Part shown: in pieces, positions 36,170 to 46,104 of the stretch | Layout: every line of letters starts with the position of its first letter | How positions within the stretch are numbered: position 1 is the first letter of the stretch | Source: Zhongshania marina | GTDB lineage: Bacteria > Pseudomonadota > Gammaproteobacteria > Pseudomonadales > Spongiibacteraceae | Length of the DNA stretch: 64,000 nucleotides | Assembly (NCBI RefSeq): GCF_002915595.1 | Contig: NZ_PQGG01000028.1 | Location: forward strand, 93,734 to 157,733 | Reading direction: 5' to 3' | Position numbers and translations under genes: made by a program | The notes under the pieces: generated by a model | Seen by the model: the letters and a program-made list of their open reading frames with translations, nothing else | What the model was told of the DNA's origin: nothing | The model's database searches: none

Positions 36170-38596
36170 ATGGCTGATACAAACGAGATACTGGAATTGC
36201 CACTGCTTCCTTTGCGCGATGTGGTCGTTTATCCCCATATGGTCATCCCACTATTTGTGGGGCGGGATAAATCAATTAGAGCGCTTGAGCTGGCTATGGC
36301 TAGTAATAAGGAAATCGTACTAGCTGCCCAGCGCAATCCGGATTTGGACGAGCCGGGCACCGACGATCTATACGATATTGGGACCGTGGCCAATATTCTT
36401 CAGTTGCTTAAACTTCCAGATGGCACGGTTAAAGTGCTGGTAGAGGGTAGCTACCGTGCGCAGCTTAATGCAGTTACCGCAGAAGAAGATTACTTCAGTG
36501 CTGAAATTACTGCTTTAGAAGGCGAGCGGATTGCCGCAGAAGAGTCTGAGGTGATGCTGCGCTCTGCTATTTCTCAGTTTGAAAAATACATCAATTTAAG
36601 TAAAAAAATTCCCGCTGAAGTGCTCACTTCTTTGTCCGGTATCGATGATCCTGGTCGTTTGGCAGACACCATCGCTGCGCATATGACAATGGAGTTAGAG
36701 CAGAAGCAAACTGTGCTTGAAATGGTAAACGAGCGCGAGCGCCTTGAACATTTGATGGGCCTGATGGAGTCGGAGATCGACCTCTTTCAGGTTGAAAAGC
36801 GCATTCGTGGTCGTGTTAAAAAGCAAATGGAGAAAAGCCAGCGCGAATATTATTTAAATGAACAAATGAAAGCGATTCAACGTGAGCTTGGCGAGTCCGA
36901 AGAGGGCGTCAATGAGCTTGAAGAGCTGGAAAATCGCGTTCAAAAAGCTGGCATGAGCAAAGAGGCGCTAGAAAAAGCCAAGGCCGAGTTAGCGAAACTG
37001 AAGATGATGTCGCCGATGTCAGCAGAAGCCTCGGTCGTGCGCGGCTATATCGATTGGCTAGTCAACATTCCCTGGCAGAAGCGCTCGCGGGTCAAGCATG
37101 ATTTAAAGCGTGCACAAGAGATTTTAGATGAAGATCACTACGGCTTAGAGGAAGTAAAAGACCGAATTCTTGAGTATCTCGCGGTGCAAAAGCGGGTGAA
37201 AAAAGTAAAAGGTCCTGTACTTTGTCTAGTTGGACCGCCAGGTGTAGGTAAAACCTCCTTGGGTGAGTCTATCGCCCGCGCAACCAACCGTAAGTTTGTG
37301 CGTATGGCCTTGGGCGGTGTTCGGGATGAAGCGGAAATTCGCGGTCATCGCAGAACCTACATTGGCTCTATGCCGGGTAAGGTCATTCAAAAAATGTCTA
37401 AAACTGCGGTACGTAACCCATTATTTTTGTTAGATGAAATCGACAAAATGGGTATGGATCATCGCGGTGATCCGGCCTCAGCTTTGCTAGAAGTGTTAGA
37501 CCCCGAGCAAAATCATGCCTTTAATGATCATTACCTCGAAGTCGATTACGACCTGTCAGATATTATGTTTATCTGTACGTCTAACTCTTTGAATATCCCA
37601 CCGGCCTTAATGGATCGTATGGAAGTTATTCGTATACCTGGCTATACGGAAGACGAAAAAATCAATATCGCTCGTCGATACCTCATACCTAAACAGTTGA
37701 AAAACAATGGCTTGAAGGAAACTGAGGCTGAGATCGATGAGGAAGCCTTGCAAGATATCGTTCGCTATTACACCCGAGAAGCGGGTGTGCGTGGTTTGGA
37801 GCGTCAAGTTGCCAAGGTATGTCGCAAAGTTGTTAAAAGCGTCGCATTAAACGGCGATAGCGGCATAATTTCGGTCACTAGCGCGAATTTAGAAGACTAT
37901 CTCGGTGTGCGCCGCTATACCTTTGGCAAGGCTGAGGAAGAAAATAAAGTTGGGCAAGTTACCGGCTTGGCTTGGACGCAGGTGGGTGGTGAGCTGCTGA
38001 CTATCGAAGCGGTTTCCGTCGTTGGTAAAGGTCGTCATATCAAAACTGGCTCTCTTGGCGATGTGATGCAGGAGTCGATTCAGGCAGCTACGACAGTGGT
38101 GAGAAGTCGTTCTAAGCGTTTAGGCATCCCTGCACGCTACCACGACCGCCACGATATCCATATCCATATGCCAGAAGGGGCAACACCAAAGGACGGGCCA
38201 TCTGCCGGTATTGGCATGTGTACCGCTTTGGTTTCTGTCATAACTGGTATACCCGTGCGCTCTGATGTGGCTATGACCGGAGAAATCACGCTTCGGGGGC
38301 AGGTGTTGGCAATTGGCGGTTTAAAAGAAAAACTGCTTGCGGCTCACCGTGGCGGTATAAAAACCGTTATAATCCCGATGGAAAACGAAAGGGATCTGAA
38401 AGAAATTCCGGAAAACATAAAAGCGGATTTAGAAATTCGTCCGGTCAAGTGGATTGACGAGGTTCTAGATATAGCGCTCGAAAGTCTTCCTGAAGAAATT
38501 TCTGAAGAAGCTTACCTTGCGGGTATTGACGACAGCCATAAAAACGTGGATGCGAATGGCGATATTCTTGGTGAGTCCCGTGCAAACGCACACTAG
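36170..38596 (+). CDS. lon: ATP-dependent protease La
   Basis: Hexameric AAA+ protease that removes damaged and short-lived proteins. The 808-aa product has the LonN substrate domain (about 10-205), a coiled middle region, Walker A GPPGVGKTS near 356-364, Walker B FLLDEIDKMG near 420 and the C-terminal serine-lysine dyad in KDGPSAGIGM (about 680) and LKEKLLAAHRGG (about 722). It is intact and heat-shock controlled by its promoter, which may matter because the neighbouring clpX is broken. Confidence 0.98.
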   Translation: MADTNEILELPLLPLRDVVVYPHMVIPLFVGRDKSIRALELAMASNKEIVLAAQRNPDLDEPGTDDLYDIGTVANILQLLKLPDGTVKVLVEGSYRAQLNAVTAEEDYFSAEITALEGERIAAEESEVMLRSAISQFEKYINLSKKIPAEVLTSLSGIDDPGRLADTIAAHMTMELEQKQTVLEMVNERERLEHLMGLMESEIDLFQVEKRIRGRVKKQMEKSQREYYLNEQMKAIQRELGESEEGVNELEELENRVQKAGMSKEALEKAKAELAKLKMMSPMSAEASVVRGYIDWLVNIPWQKRSRVKHDLKRAQEILDEDHYGLEEVKDRILEYLAVQKRVKKVKGPVLCLVGPPGVGKTSLGESIARATNRKFVRMALGGVRDEAEIRGHRRTYIGSMPGKVIQKMSKTAVRNPLFLLDEIDKMGMDHRGDPASALLEVLDPEQNHAFNDHYLEVDYDLSDIMFICTSNSLNIPPALMDRMEVIRIPGYTEDEKINIARRYLIPKQLKNNGLKETEAEIDEEALQDIVRYYTREAGVRGLERQVAKVCRKVVKSVALNGDSGIISVTSANLEDYLGVRRYTFGKAEEENKVGQVTGLAWTQVGGELLTIEAVSVVGKGRHIKTGSLGDVMQESIQAATTVVRSRSKRLGIPARYHDRHDIHIHMPEGATPKDGPSAGIGMCTALVSVITGIPVRSDVAMTGEITLRGQVLAIGGLKEKLLAAHRGGIKTVIIPMENERDLKEIPENIKADLEIRPVKWIDEVLDIALESLPEEISEEAYLAGIDDSHKNVDANGDILGESRANAH

Positions 38597-38746
38597 ACGC
38601 AGAGATATCTTGACCATATACGGCGCAGTTGGTATAAATCCCACTCTTTACGCATACGGCTTTTGAAGCCGATGCGTATGTTTGTGACGGTCACCAGTCA
38701 GTTAATGTAAAAATATTTTTTATAACAATTTGAAGGGGAAGAATAA

Positions 38747-39019
38747 GTGAATAAATCTGAGCTAATCGACGCTATCGCAGAATCTGCAGATTTGTCTAAA
38801 GCAGCGGCAGGACGTGCATTGGATGCAGCCGTAGAAGCAATTACTAATGCACTGAAATCAGATGATTCAGTATCTTTAGTTGGCTTTGGTACTTTCAGTG
38901 TTAAAGACCGCGCAGCTCGCACTGGTCGCAACCCACAGACTGGCGCACCGATTGAAATTTCAGCTGCTAAAATTCCAAGCTTCAAAGCTGGTAAGGCGCT
39001 GAAGGATGCCTGTAACTAA
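38747..39019 (+). CDS. hupB: DNA-binding protein HU-beta
   Basis: A 90-aa nucleoid protein, beginning [27 protein letters not shown]-type helices from GTG 38747 behind AAGGGGA. The DNA-contact arm carries [21 protein letters not shown], and the C terminus is [10 protein letters not shown]. It follows lon as in E. coli. A stem with a bulged base (38650-38682) lies in the lon-hupB gap, but its T tract is poor, so readthrough from lon is possible. Confidence 0.97.
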   Translation: MNKSELIDAIAESADLSKAAAGRALDAAVEAITNALKSDDSVSLVGFGTFSVKDRAARTGRNPQTGAPIEISAAKIPSFKAGKALKDACN

Positions 39020-39078
39020 GGTATAGGCCGCCATTCCCGTTTTACGGGGGGCCGTAGGGGTAAAACCTCTTACAGAAG

Positions 39079-39105
39079 GCGCATCGAGAGGTGCGCTTTT
39101 TTTTT
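39079..39105 (+). terminator. Terminator after hupB
   Basis: GCGCATC, loop GAGA and GGTGCGC (one G-U pair), then nine T. A longer reading of the next gene from 39091 would start inside this stem, which argues for the later ppiD start. Confidence 0.88.
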
Positions 39106-39129
39106 GATTCGGAATCAGGTTTAGCATCA

Positions 39130-41007
39130 ATGCTGCAAAATATTCGCAATAATATCCAAGGAACAGCGGCCAAAGTTATCATCGCGATAATTGTAGTGCC
39201 GTTTGCACTATTCGGGATCGACAGTTTATTCACTAGCTCAGGGCCCGCTGCGGCAGCGGTGGTGAACGGTGAAAAGATTTCAGAGGCGGAGTTGCAGCAG
39301 GCTATTAGTCTGCAGAAACGTCGCCTATTAGGCATGATGGGTGATCAAATAGACCCTGCGATGCTAGACGATGCAATTCTGCGTAAACCAGCGCTCAATA
39401 CGCTGATTAAGCAGCAATTATTATTGCAGGCTGCAAAAGACGAAGGCATAGAGGTATCAGACCAACAACTGAATGCCACAATTGCTGCAATGCCTCAGTT
39501 TCAAGAAGATGGTCGTTTTTCTCAGGAGCGCTATCAGCAAGTACTTCGCCTGCAAGGATATAGCGGCAGCTTTTTTAAACAGCTACTTAAATCTGATTTA
39601 ACGATTCAGCAATTATCTACTGCGGTCGCGGGCTCCGCCTTTATTAGCGATGCAGAGTTATCTCGCAGTGTTGGTTTGTTGTACGAGTCGCGGGATTACC
39701 ATTACATTGATATTCCTCTCGCCAACTACAGTAAAAATGTCAGTGTCAGCGATAAAGAAATAGCCGATTATTACGCTAATAACGTCGAATCATTTTTGAC
39801 CGATGAACAGGTTCGCTTTTCATATATAGAGCTAACGGAAGAGCAATTTTTTGAGCCGGTTTCAGAGGATCAGGTGCTTGCTGAGTATCAGCGATTGGTC
39901 GATACCAATAACGCACAAATTGAACGCGAGGCGGCGCACATACTTCTAGATATCACTGATGACAGAAGCAGAGAACAAGCGTTTGAGCAGCTTGAAAAAG
40001 TACGTAGCGATATTAATGCAGGCACTGACTTTGCCGAAGCAGCAAAGCAGGTCTCTGTTGATGCTGGCTCCGCTGCGAGTGGCGGTGTTTTAGGATTTAC
40101 AAGCGGTGACAGCTTTCCTGCTGAATTTGAAGAGACACTGTCTGGCTTAAATGTCGGGGACGTGTCGCCGGTTGTTGAAACCGAGGCCGGTCTACACTTG
40201 ATTAAATTGCTTAGTATTCGAAAGCCCGAGCTACCTAGTCTAGATGAGGCCCGCTTACAGATTACTGAGCAACTGCGTGCGCAAAAAGCACAGCCTCGTT
40301 TGGTGGGTGCCGTCGATACACTGAAAGATTTGGTGTTCAATGCAGAAAGTCTAGCAATGCCAGCAAAAGAAATGGCGTTAGAAGTCAAACAAGGTGATTG
40401 GCTGAGTAAATCTTCTGATGAGGGGCTGTTCGCCTACCAAGCTGTTAAGGAGGCCGCATTTAATGCTGAGTTGCGCAGCCAGGGTTTGAATAGTGATGTC
40501 ATCGAACTTGCACCAGATCGTTATGTTGTTATTCACATCGAAGAACACAAAGCTCCGCAGGTTCAAGATTTAGAAAATGTACGGAATGATATTCAATCAA
40601 TTTTGTCTGAGAATAAGGCTGAATCTGCAGCGCTGTCCAAGGCGGAAGAGTTGCAACTTGCTCTTTCATCTGGCGAGCGTGTCGAAGACGTGGCGAAAAA
40701 GCATGATCTCAAGTGGAATGCCATCGTAGACGGCAAACGAAGCGATATTGCCGTTGAAGCCGCTATACGGAATCAGGCATTTGCCATGCCTCGTCCGGAG
40801 GCGAGTGCTTCAATCAGCACTCTCCGTAAAAGCAATGGCGATTGTGCTGTAGTGCAGTTATTTGATGTTCGCTACGGTAATCTCGCCGCATTAAATGCAG
40901 ATATTGTACAAGAGGCGGAAAAGAGCGCTTATAGAAATAAATCATCCCAGGAATTTTCTGCTTACTTTAATAGTTTGTGGGAAAGCGCTGAGATTAAAAT
41001 TAATTGA
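39130..41007 (+). CDS. ppiD: Periplasmic folding chaperone PpiD (SurA/PPIC family)
   Basis: Membrane-anchored periplasmic chaperone near the SecYEG exit. ATG 39130 gives 625 aa beginning MLQNIRNNIQGTAAK with a single membrane helix (about 15-35). A SurA_N-like region follows, then a PPIC-type domain near 250-350 (REAAHILLDI, SAASGGVLGFTSGD, PVVETEAGLHLIKL) and a C-terminal helical domain. The reading frame is open back to 39091, but that lies within the hupB terminator. Order lon-hupB-ppiD is as in E. coli. Confidence 0.95.
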   Translation: MLQNIRNNIQGTAAKVIIAIIVVPFALFGIDSLFTSSGPAAAAVVNGEKISEAELQQAISLQKRRLLGMMGDQIDPAMLDDAILRKPALNTLIKQQLLLQAAKDEGIEVSDQQLNATIAAMPQFQEDGRFSQERYQQVLRLQGYSGSFFKQLLKSDLTIQQLSTAVAGSAFISDAELSRSVGLLYESRDYHYIDIPLANYSKNVSVSDKEIADYYANNVESFLTDEQVRFSYIELTEEQFFEPVSEDQVLAEYQRLVDTNNAQIEREAAHILLDITDDRSREQAFEQLEKVRSDINAGTDFAEAAKQVSVDAGSAASGGVLGFTSGDSFPAEFEETLSGLNVGDVSPVVETEAGLHLIKLLSIRKPELPSLDEARLQITEQLRAQKAQPRLVGAVDTLKDLVFNAESLAMPAKEMALEVKQGDWLSKSSDEGLFAYQAVKEAAFNAELRSQGLNSDVIELAPDRYVVIHIEEHKAPQVQDLENVRNDIQSILSENKAESAALSKAEELQLALSSGERVEDVAKKHDLKWNAIVDGKRSDIAVEAAIRNQAFAMPRPEASASISTLRKSNGDCAVVQLFDVRYGNLAALNADIVQEAEKSAYRNKSSQEFSAYFNSLWESAEIKIN

Positions 41008-41018
41008 TATTATGCACT

Positions 41019-41048
41019 CACTCCTCGGTACTTTGGGGCCGAGGAGTG
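41019..41048. repeat. Perfect 10-bp inverted repeat between ppiD and PPTase gene
   Basis: CACTCCTCGG and CCGAGGAGTG around a 10-base loop, 12 bases after the ppiD stop. The stem is strong, but it is followed by AATGCTTGG, not a T tract, so it is not a standard terminator. It could stabilise the ppiD mRNA end or be an operator. Confidence 0.6.
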
Positions 41049-41070
41049 AATGCTTGGATAAATAAAAATA

Positions 41071-41880
41071 ATGATTTCTGCTGTAGAAAAAAGACAGTCG
41101 GTAGCGGGCCACGTTGATGTTTGGTATTGCTTTACCGACGATCACCGTCTGAATAGCCGACTCGATCAATACGAAACCATGTTGTCTTCTGCTGAATTGC
41201 AGCAGTATCAACAACTGATGCATGGTAGCAATGGTAGAGATTACCTTATTAGTAGGGCGTTACTACGCACAGTGCTGTCGGAATATTGTGGTTATTCTCC
41301 TGAAAAAATCAGTTTTTGCGTCAATGCATATGGCAAGCCCGAACTTATTAATGGTGAGGGGCAAGGCCAAATTCAATTTAATACCGCCCACACCAGTGGT
41401 CTTACGGTATGTGTTGTTACCCGCGACAATGATGTTGGCGTCGACGTTGAAAGCCGAGCTGAAAACCGCGGTGTTTTAAATATGGCAGATGATTATTTCT
41501 CTGCGCTTGAGCTACAAGCTCTGAATGCACGGTCAGATGATCAGCAGTTAGATTATTTTTACCGCTATTGGACTTTGAAAGAAGCTTATATCAAAGCGCG
41601 GGGAGAGGGACTTTCTATCCCTCTACATGATTTTTCTGTAGTACTGGATGAAAAAGGTGTCTTTAGCGAATTTGTTGGCCCAGAGGCTGATCGCTGGGAT
41701 TTCGATATCTTGTGTAAAAATCCTAATTACACTGCGGCATTAGCCATGGGCGGCAAAATAAATAGCATAGCGTATTTTCATAGTATTCCGCTTGGGCAGG
41801 AAGTTGAGCTGAGTGCTGAAGATGCATTCAATCATTTTCCAAATAACGTCAGCGGGCAACGCAACCGAATGATTGGATGA
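41071..41880 (+). CDS. Sfp-type 4'-phosphopantetheinyl transferase
   Basis: Transfers phosphopantetheine from CoA to a carrier-protein serine. The 269-aa, two-lobed Sfp type is shown by KPELINGEGQGQIQFNTAHTSG (given here only as landmarks KPEL and FNTAH), by DVGVDVESR near residue 125 with the Mg-binding aspartate and glutamate, and by YWTLKEAYIKARGEG near 170. Sfp-type enzymes serve polyketide/peptide synthetases or, in some Pseudomonas-like bacteria, ACP itself. No such synthetase is in the window. No good ribosome binding site precedes ATG 41071. Confidence 0.92.
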   Translation: MISAVEKRQSVAGHVDVWYCFTDDHRLNSRLDQYETMLSSAELQQYQQLMHGSNGRDYLISRALLRTVLSEYCGYSPEKISFCVNAYGKPELINGEGQGQIQFNTAHTSGLTVCVVTRDNDVGVDVESRAENRGVLNMADDYFSALELQALNARSDDQQLDYFYRYWTLKEAYIKARGEGLSIPLHDFSVVLDEKGVFSEFVGPEADRWDFDILCKNPNYTAALAMGGKINSIAYFHSIPLGQEVELSAEDAFNHFPNNVSGQRNRMIG

Positions 41881-41899
41881 CAAATTCGAGGATTAATTT

Positions 41900-43072
41900 G
41901 TGTATAAAGTATTAACCTTAAATCAAATTTCTACAAAAGGTTTGGAACGTTTACCACGCGAAAGCTACGAGATTGCCAGTGAGTTTAGCTCGCCAGATGC
42001 GATTCTACTGCGCAGCCATAAGCTACAAGCTGAGGATATCGCAAAGTCGGTAAAAGCAATTGGCCGCGCCGGTGCGGGAACCAATAATATACCCGTGGGA
42101 GCTTGCACGGAGCGTGGAATTCCGGTGTTTAACAGCCCTGGTGCAAACGCTAATGCAGTAAAGGAATTGGTGATTGCTGGTCTTGCACTTGGCTCGCGAG
42201 GCATTTTACCAGGTATTGCCTACGTCAACTCCCTTGGGCATATGAATGATGCCGGCGAAATGGCGAAATTGCTTGAGAAAGAAAAGAAGCGTTTTAAAGG
42301 TAATGAGTTAGCAGGAAGAACCTTAGGTGTCGTCGGCTTGGGTGCAATTGGTTCAATGATCGCCAATGCCGCGCTTAATTTGGGTATGGAAGTTGTCGGC
42401 TATGACCCGGCACTTTCAGTTGATGCAGCATGGCGTTTGCCAAGTTCTGTGAAGAAAATGGAAAACATCAACAGTCTTTTTGCTAAGGCTGACTACATCA
42501 CCTTGCATTTGCCGGTATTAGATTCGACTCGGGGCATGGTTAATGCAGACTTATTATCTGCCTGTAAGCCAGGATGTTGTTTATTGAATTTTGCCCGCGA
42601 AGAGATTGTGAATGTTGACGCGGTTATTGCCGCCCTTGATAAAGGCCAACTCCGTCAATTTATTACTGATTTCCCAGTGCCGTCTTTGATTGGTCGTGAG
42701 GACGTAGTGCTTATGCCACATATTGGCGCTAGCACCGATGAAGCCGAGGATAATTGCGCGGTGATGGCTGCCGAACAGATTGATGATTTTCTGAAAAACG
42801 GCAATATCAAAAATTCGGTTAATTTTCCAAACCTTCAGCTAGAGCGAAGCGGGCATTGCCGTTTGGCGATAGCTAATCACAACGTGCCTAAGATCCTTGG
42901 TAGCATTTTAGGTATTTTGGCTGAGGCCAATATCAATATCGTCGATATGTTAAACAAGAGCAGGAATGAAATTGCGTACAACCTTATCGATTTGGGTGGC
43001 GACGTAAGCTCTGACTTATTGGCTGAGTTGGCTGCTCTTGAAGGTGTAATCAACGTAAGATTGATTCATTAA
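41900..43072 (+). CDS. serA: D-3-phosphoglycerate dehydrogenase
   Basis: First step of serine synthesis, oxidising 3-phosphoglycerate with NAD. The 390-aa product starts at GTG 41900 behind GAGGATT. Landmarks are GRAGAGTNNIPV near 55, the NAD loop LGVVGLGAIGSMIAN near 142, the substrate arginine in NFAREEIVN near 233, the histidine in MPHIGAST near 275, and a C-terminal ACT domain (about 318-390) for serine sensing. It has the shorter ACT-only architecture. Confidence 0.95.
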   Translation: MYKVLTLNQISTKGLERLPRESYEIASEFSSPDAILLRSHKLQAEDIAKSVKAIGRAGAGTNNIPVGACTERGIPVFNSPGANANAVKELVIAGLALGSRGILPGIAYVNSLGHMNDAGEMAKLLEKEKKRFKGNELAGRTLGVVGLGAIGSMIANAALNLGMEVVGYDPALSVDAAWRLPSSVKKMENINSLFAKADYITLHLPVLDSTRGMVNADLLSACKPGCCLLNFAREEIVNVDAVIAALDKGQLRQFITDFPVPSLIGREDVVLMPHIGASTDEAEDNCAVMAAEQIDDFLKNGNIKNSVNFPNLQLERSGHCRLAIANHNVPKILGSILGILAEANINIVDMLNKSRNEIAYNLIDLGGDVSSDLLAELAALEGVINVRLIH

Positions 43073-43113
43073 GCGTTTTTTGCGTAAGCTTTTCAATTCG
43101 CTGGGGGGTATTA

Positions 43114-43653
43114 ATGGCGACATTAGCAGATATTGAAAGCTTGCTGAGTAATCAACGCGGCTCGCCGCCAATTGAAAACTGGCACCCAGATCTGAGTGGC
43201 GATATTGATATCGTCATTCGCAGCGATGGTCGATGGATTCATGAAGGCGGCGAAATAAAACGCCATAAACTCGTTAAATTATTTGCCTCTATACTCCGCC
43301 GTGAAGATGACGGTGAGTATTATTTAGTGACACCGATTGAAAAATGGCGTGTCACTGTCGAAGATTTACCTCTGCAGGTTGTCGATTTTGAGCTTAGCTC
43401 TTCTGGGGCAGCGCAGCGTATTGCCGTTAAGACCAATGTCGACACCTGGTTAGAACTCGGTAAAGAGCATCCACTACAGGTTAAAACCGATGCACTTACC
43501 CAAGAGCCTAAGCCATCGGTATTGTTGAATCATGGATTATCCGCAAGGGTTAATCGGGCGAGCTTTTATAAGCTTGTTGAGTTGGCTGAATGCCGTGACG
43601 ATCAGATGATTCTTCATGCGGGCGGCGAGGAATTTGTGCTAGGGAAAACCTAA
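43114..43653 (+). CDS. DUF1285 domain protein
   Basis: A 179-aa cytosolic protein of the DUF1285 family, common in proteobacteria and of unknown function. The family-typical parts are IVIRSDGRWIHEGGEIKRHKLVKLFASILRRE and YYLVTPIEKWRVTVEDLPL, shown here as the landmarks GRWIHEGGEI and LVTPIEKW. It follows serA by 41 bases with GGGGGG as ribosome binding site and ends at a strong bidirectional terminator. Confidence 0.88.
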   Translation: MATLADIESLLSNQRGSPPIENWHPDLSGDIDIVIRSDGRWIHEGGEIKRHKLVKLFASILRREDDGEYYLVTPIEKWRVTVEDLPLQVVDFELSSSGAAQRIAVKTNVDTWLELGKEHPLQVKTDALTQEPKPSVLLNHGLSARVNRASFYKLVELAECRDDQMILHAGGEEFVLGKT

Positions 43654-43677
43654 TCACGATGGATGTCACAAGGAAAC

Positions 43678-43711
43678 AAAAAAAGGCAGCTATCTTTAGC
43701 TGCCTTTTTTT
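43678..43711. terminator. Bidirectional terminator between the DUF1285 gene and lpxD
   Basis: AAAAAAAGGCAGCTA and TAGCTGCCTTTTTTT form a long perfect stem over a TCTT loop, flanked by A and T runs on both sides. It ends transcription of both convergent genes. Confidence 0.93.
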
Positions 43712-43715
43712 GACC

Positions 43716-44768
43716 TTATTTTTCTTCTGGCTCAGCTGGTAATAAGCTTTTTAATTGCTTTTCTAACTGCTTTATCCGGTTAGACATCTCATCCAACTGG
43801 GTATAGCGGACGGAGTTGCGGCGCCATTTTTTGACATCTTGCATAGGTGGCGTAGAGGCAAAGACGCCGGCTTCGGTATTGCCTTTGGTGACGATGGTGC
43901 CACCGTGGAAATGACTATTGTCGGCAATGCTAATATGGCCGTTAATGGCGACGGCACCTGCGACTGTACAATTTTCACCAATGATGGCGCTTCCTGCAAT
44001 TCCGACACAGCCCGCAATCGCCGAGCGCTTGCCAATCTTTACGTTGTGAGCGATATGCACGAGATTGTCGATAATAACGCCGTCTGCGATAACAGTGTTA
44101 CCCAGCGCGCCGCGATCAATTGAACAGTTAGACCCAACTTCAACCTTATCGCCAATAATAACGCCGCCGAGTTGATGTATTTTCGTCCAACCGTCACGGC
44201 TTGGCGCAAAACCAAAACCGTCAGACCCGATAACTGTACCACTGTGAATGACGCAGTTTTTGCCAATACTAACCCCGTGGTAAACCACGACATTGGGATG
44301 GACGAGGGTGTTGCTGTCAATACTCGCGCGATCTCCAACGGAGACACCTGAATAAAGACGCACGCCACTGGCAATGTGCGCCTGTTCACCGATGACGCAA
44401 TGAGCGCCAATGGCTGCATCGGAGGCGATATTGGCACTAGATGCCACAACGGCAGTAGGATGGATTCCCACCGGCAGTTCCGATAGCGATTCAAATAAAG
44501 CCGATACTTTCGCGTACGCTAAATAGGTATTGGCGACAACAAGCTTATTGCCGGCGTATTTATCAGCAAAATCAGCGTTAAGGATGACCGCCCCAGTTGC
44601 AGACTGGGGGAGATACTGTAAATAGGATTCTTGATTTACAAAGGACAGTTCAGATGTAGAAGCACACTGTAAGTCGGCAATGCCCGAAATTCGGTGCTCG
44701 GCGTCGCCGATTAATTCCGCATCAAGGTATTCCGCCAGCTCCGACAAACTTCGTTCGGTATTACCCAT
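43716..44768 (-). CDS. lpxD: UDP-3-O-(3-hydroxyacyl)glucosamine N-acyltransferase
   Basis: Third step of lipid A synthesis: N-acylation of UDP-3-O-acylglucosamine from hydroxyacyl-ACP. The 350-aa protein has an N-terminal uridine-binding domain (ISGIADLQCASTSELSF), a long left-handed beta helix of hexapeptide repeats (about 100-300) and a C-terminal helix (LDEMSNRIKQLEKQL). Most gammaproteobacteria keep lpxD with bamA-skp-fabZ-lpxA; here it stands alone and may be a second copy or a paralogue with different acyl-chain preference. Confidence 0.93.
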   Translation of the reverse strand: MGNTERSLSELAEYLDAELIGDAEHRISGIADLQCASTSELSFVNQESYLQYLPQSATGAVILNADFADKYAGNKLVVANTYLAYAKVSALFESLSELPVGIHPTAVVASSANIASDAAIGAHCVIGEQAHIASGVRLYSGVSVGDRASIDSNTLVHPNVVVYHGVSIGKNCVIHSGTVIGSDGFGFAPSRDGWTKIHQLGGVIIGDKVEVGSNCSIDRGALGNTVIADGVIIDNLVHIAHNVKIGKRSAIAGCVGIAGSAIIGENCTVAGAVAINGHISIADNSHFHGGTIVTKGNTEAGVFASTPPMQDVKKWRRNSVRYTQLDEMSNRIKQLEKQLKSLLPAEPEEK

Positions 44769-44994
44769 AGGGTTCGCTCCGTTGCTACCCTGCTAGGGTA
44801 TAAATTAATTTCATGCTGAATACGGAATATAAAACTGCATGTGAGTATGCTTCAGGTTATTTAGCTAGTACGCTTATCGTCATCCTGAAATTTGTAGCGG
44901 TATTGTACATTTGCAGTGTGTTAATTGAATGAAAATGTTTTGTTGGCGTTAACCTACTTATTTTTTCAATACGGCATGAGTTGGCCAGCCTATC

Positions 44995-45900
44995 TTAATG
45001 CTCTTCTTTACCCCTTAAGTTTACGAGGCAGACGATGATTGCTCCAGCTGCTGCGCCGACAAGGCCATTAAATAAGGTCTGCGTAAGGCCGTCGGCAAGG
45101 GCGCTATTGAAAAGGTGTAAATGGGAGAGGGCGATCGCAAGCTCTAAATAGTGATCTGCGCCGTGGCTTAATATACCGCCACCGACCAAGAACATCGCTA
45201 TTGTCCCCACGACGGTTAGCGTTTTCATGAGCGCAGGTGCCAGCCAAAGCAAAAATCTACCAATACTAAGTAGTGCTGAGGTGCTAGATTTAAGCAAATA
45301 CAGCCCAAGGTCATCGATCTTTACAATGACGGCAACTAAGCCGTACACAGCTAAGGTAATTCCGAGCGCGACTATGGATAACACCAAAGCCTGCTTAGCA
45401 AATGGTGCGTCTTGCATGGTGCTCAGGGCAATAACAATAATTTCTAGACTTAAGATAAAGTCAGTCCGAATCGCACCTTTAACACGATCTGCCTCTATTG
45501 CCAGCAAATCTGCTTCGCTGTCTACAATGAGTGCCTTTGTTTGTGAATGGTCTTTGGCGTGGCGATGAATAATGCTGTGCCAGACTTTTTCTGCGCCTTC
45601 AAAACATAAAAATAGACCACCAAGCATCAGTACTGGGGTAATTAACCATGGCATAAATAGGCTAGCCAAGAGGACAATCGGCACAATAATAACTTTATTA
45701 ATTAAAGAGCCTTTAGCGACAGCCCAGACTACCGGCAACTCGCGCTCAGCGCGAACATTGCCAACCTGCTCAGCATTTACGGCCAAATCATCGCCTAATA
45801 CGCCGGCTGTCTTTTTTACAGCGAGTTTAGACATGACGGAAATATCATCTAATAGGGTCGCAATATCGTCAAAAAGAGCTAAAAGAGAAGCTGCGGCCAT
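44995..45900 (-). CDS. yedI: DUF808 family inner-membrane protein YedI
   Basis: A 301-aa polytopic membrane protein with about eight hydrophobic segments. The N terminus MAAASLLALFDDIATLLDDISVM followed by KLAVKKTAGVLGDDLAVNAEQV is the clear DUF808/YedI signature (short landmarks LFDDIATLLDD and TAGVLGDDLAVNA). The function is unknown. It is monocistronic, with no linked gene within 200 bases on either side. Confidence 0.92.
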   Translation of the reverse strand: MAAASLLALFDDIATLLDDISVMSKLAVKKTAGVLGDDLAVNAEQVGNVRAERELPVVWAVAKGSLINKVIIVPIVLLASLFMPWLITPVLMLGGLFLCFEGAEKVWHSIIHRHAKDHSQTKALIVDSEADLLAIEADRVKGAIRTDFILSLEIIVIALSTMQDAPFAKQALVLSIVALGITLAVYGLVAVIVKIDDLGLYLLKSSTSALLSIGRFLLWLAPALMKTLTVVGTIAMFLVGGGILSHGADHYLELAIALSHLHLFNSALADGLTQTLFNGLVGAAAGAIIVCLVNLRGKEEH

Positions 45901-46104
45901 CGAGGCTACCTTTCAAATAGGAGTCATCACATAAATATACGGAAAGCATACTACAAGGAGACGCTCGAATATCGGCTATAGGACTAAGAATTGGCTGGCA
46001 GATTTATATGTTTGGCACTTATCTGAGCCTGCAAAAGATGAGGTTGTGCGAAGAGCAGGGTTTATCAGTGATCTTTCGGCAAAGCTATTAGGCGCAATTG
46101 AGTG

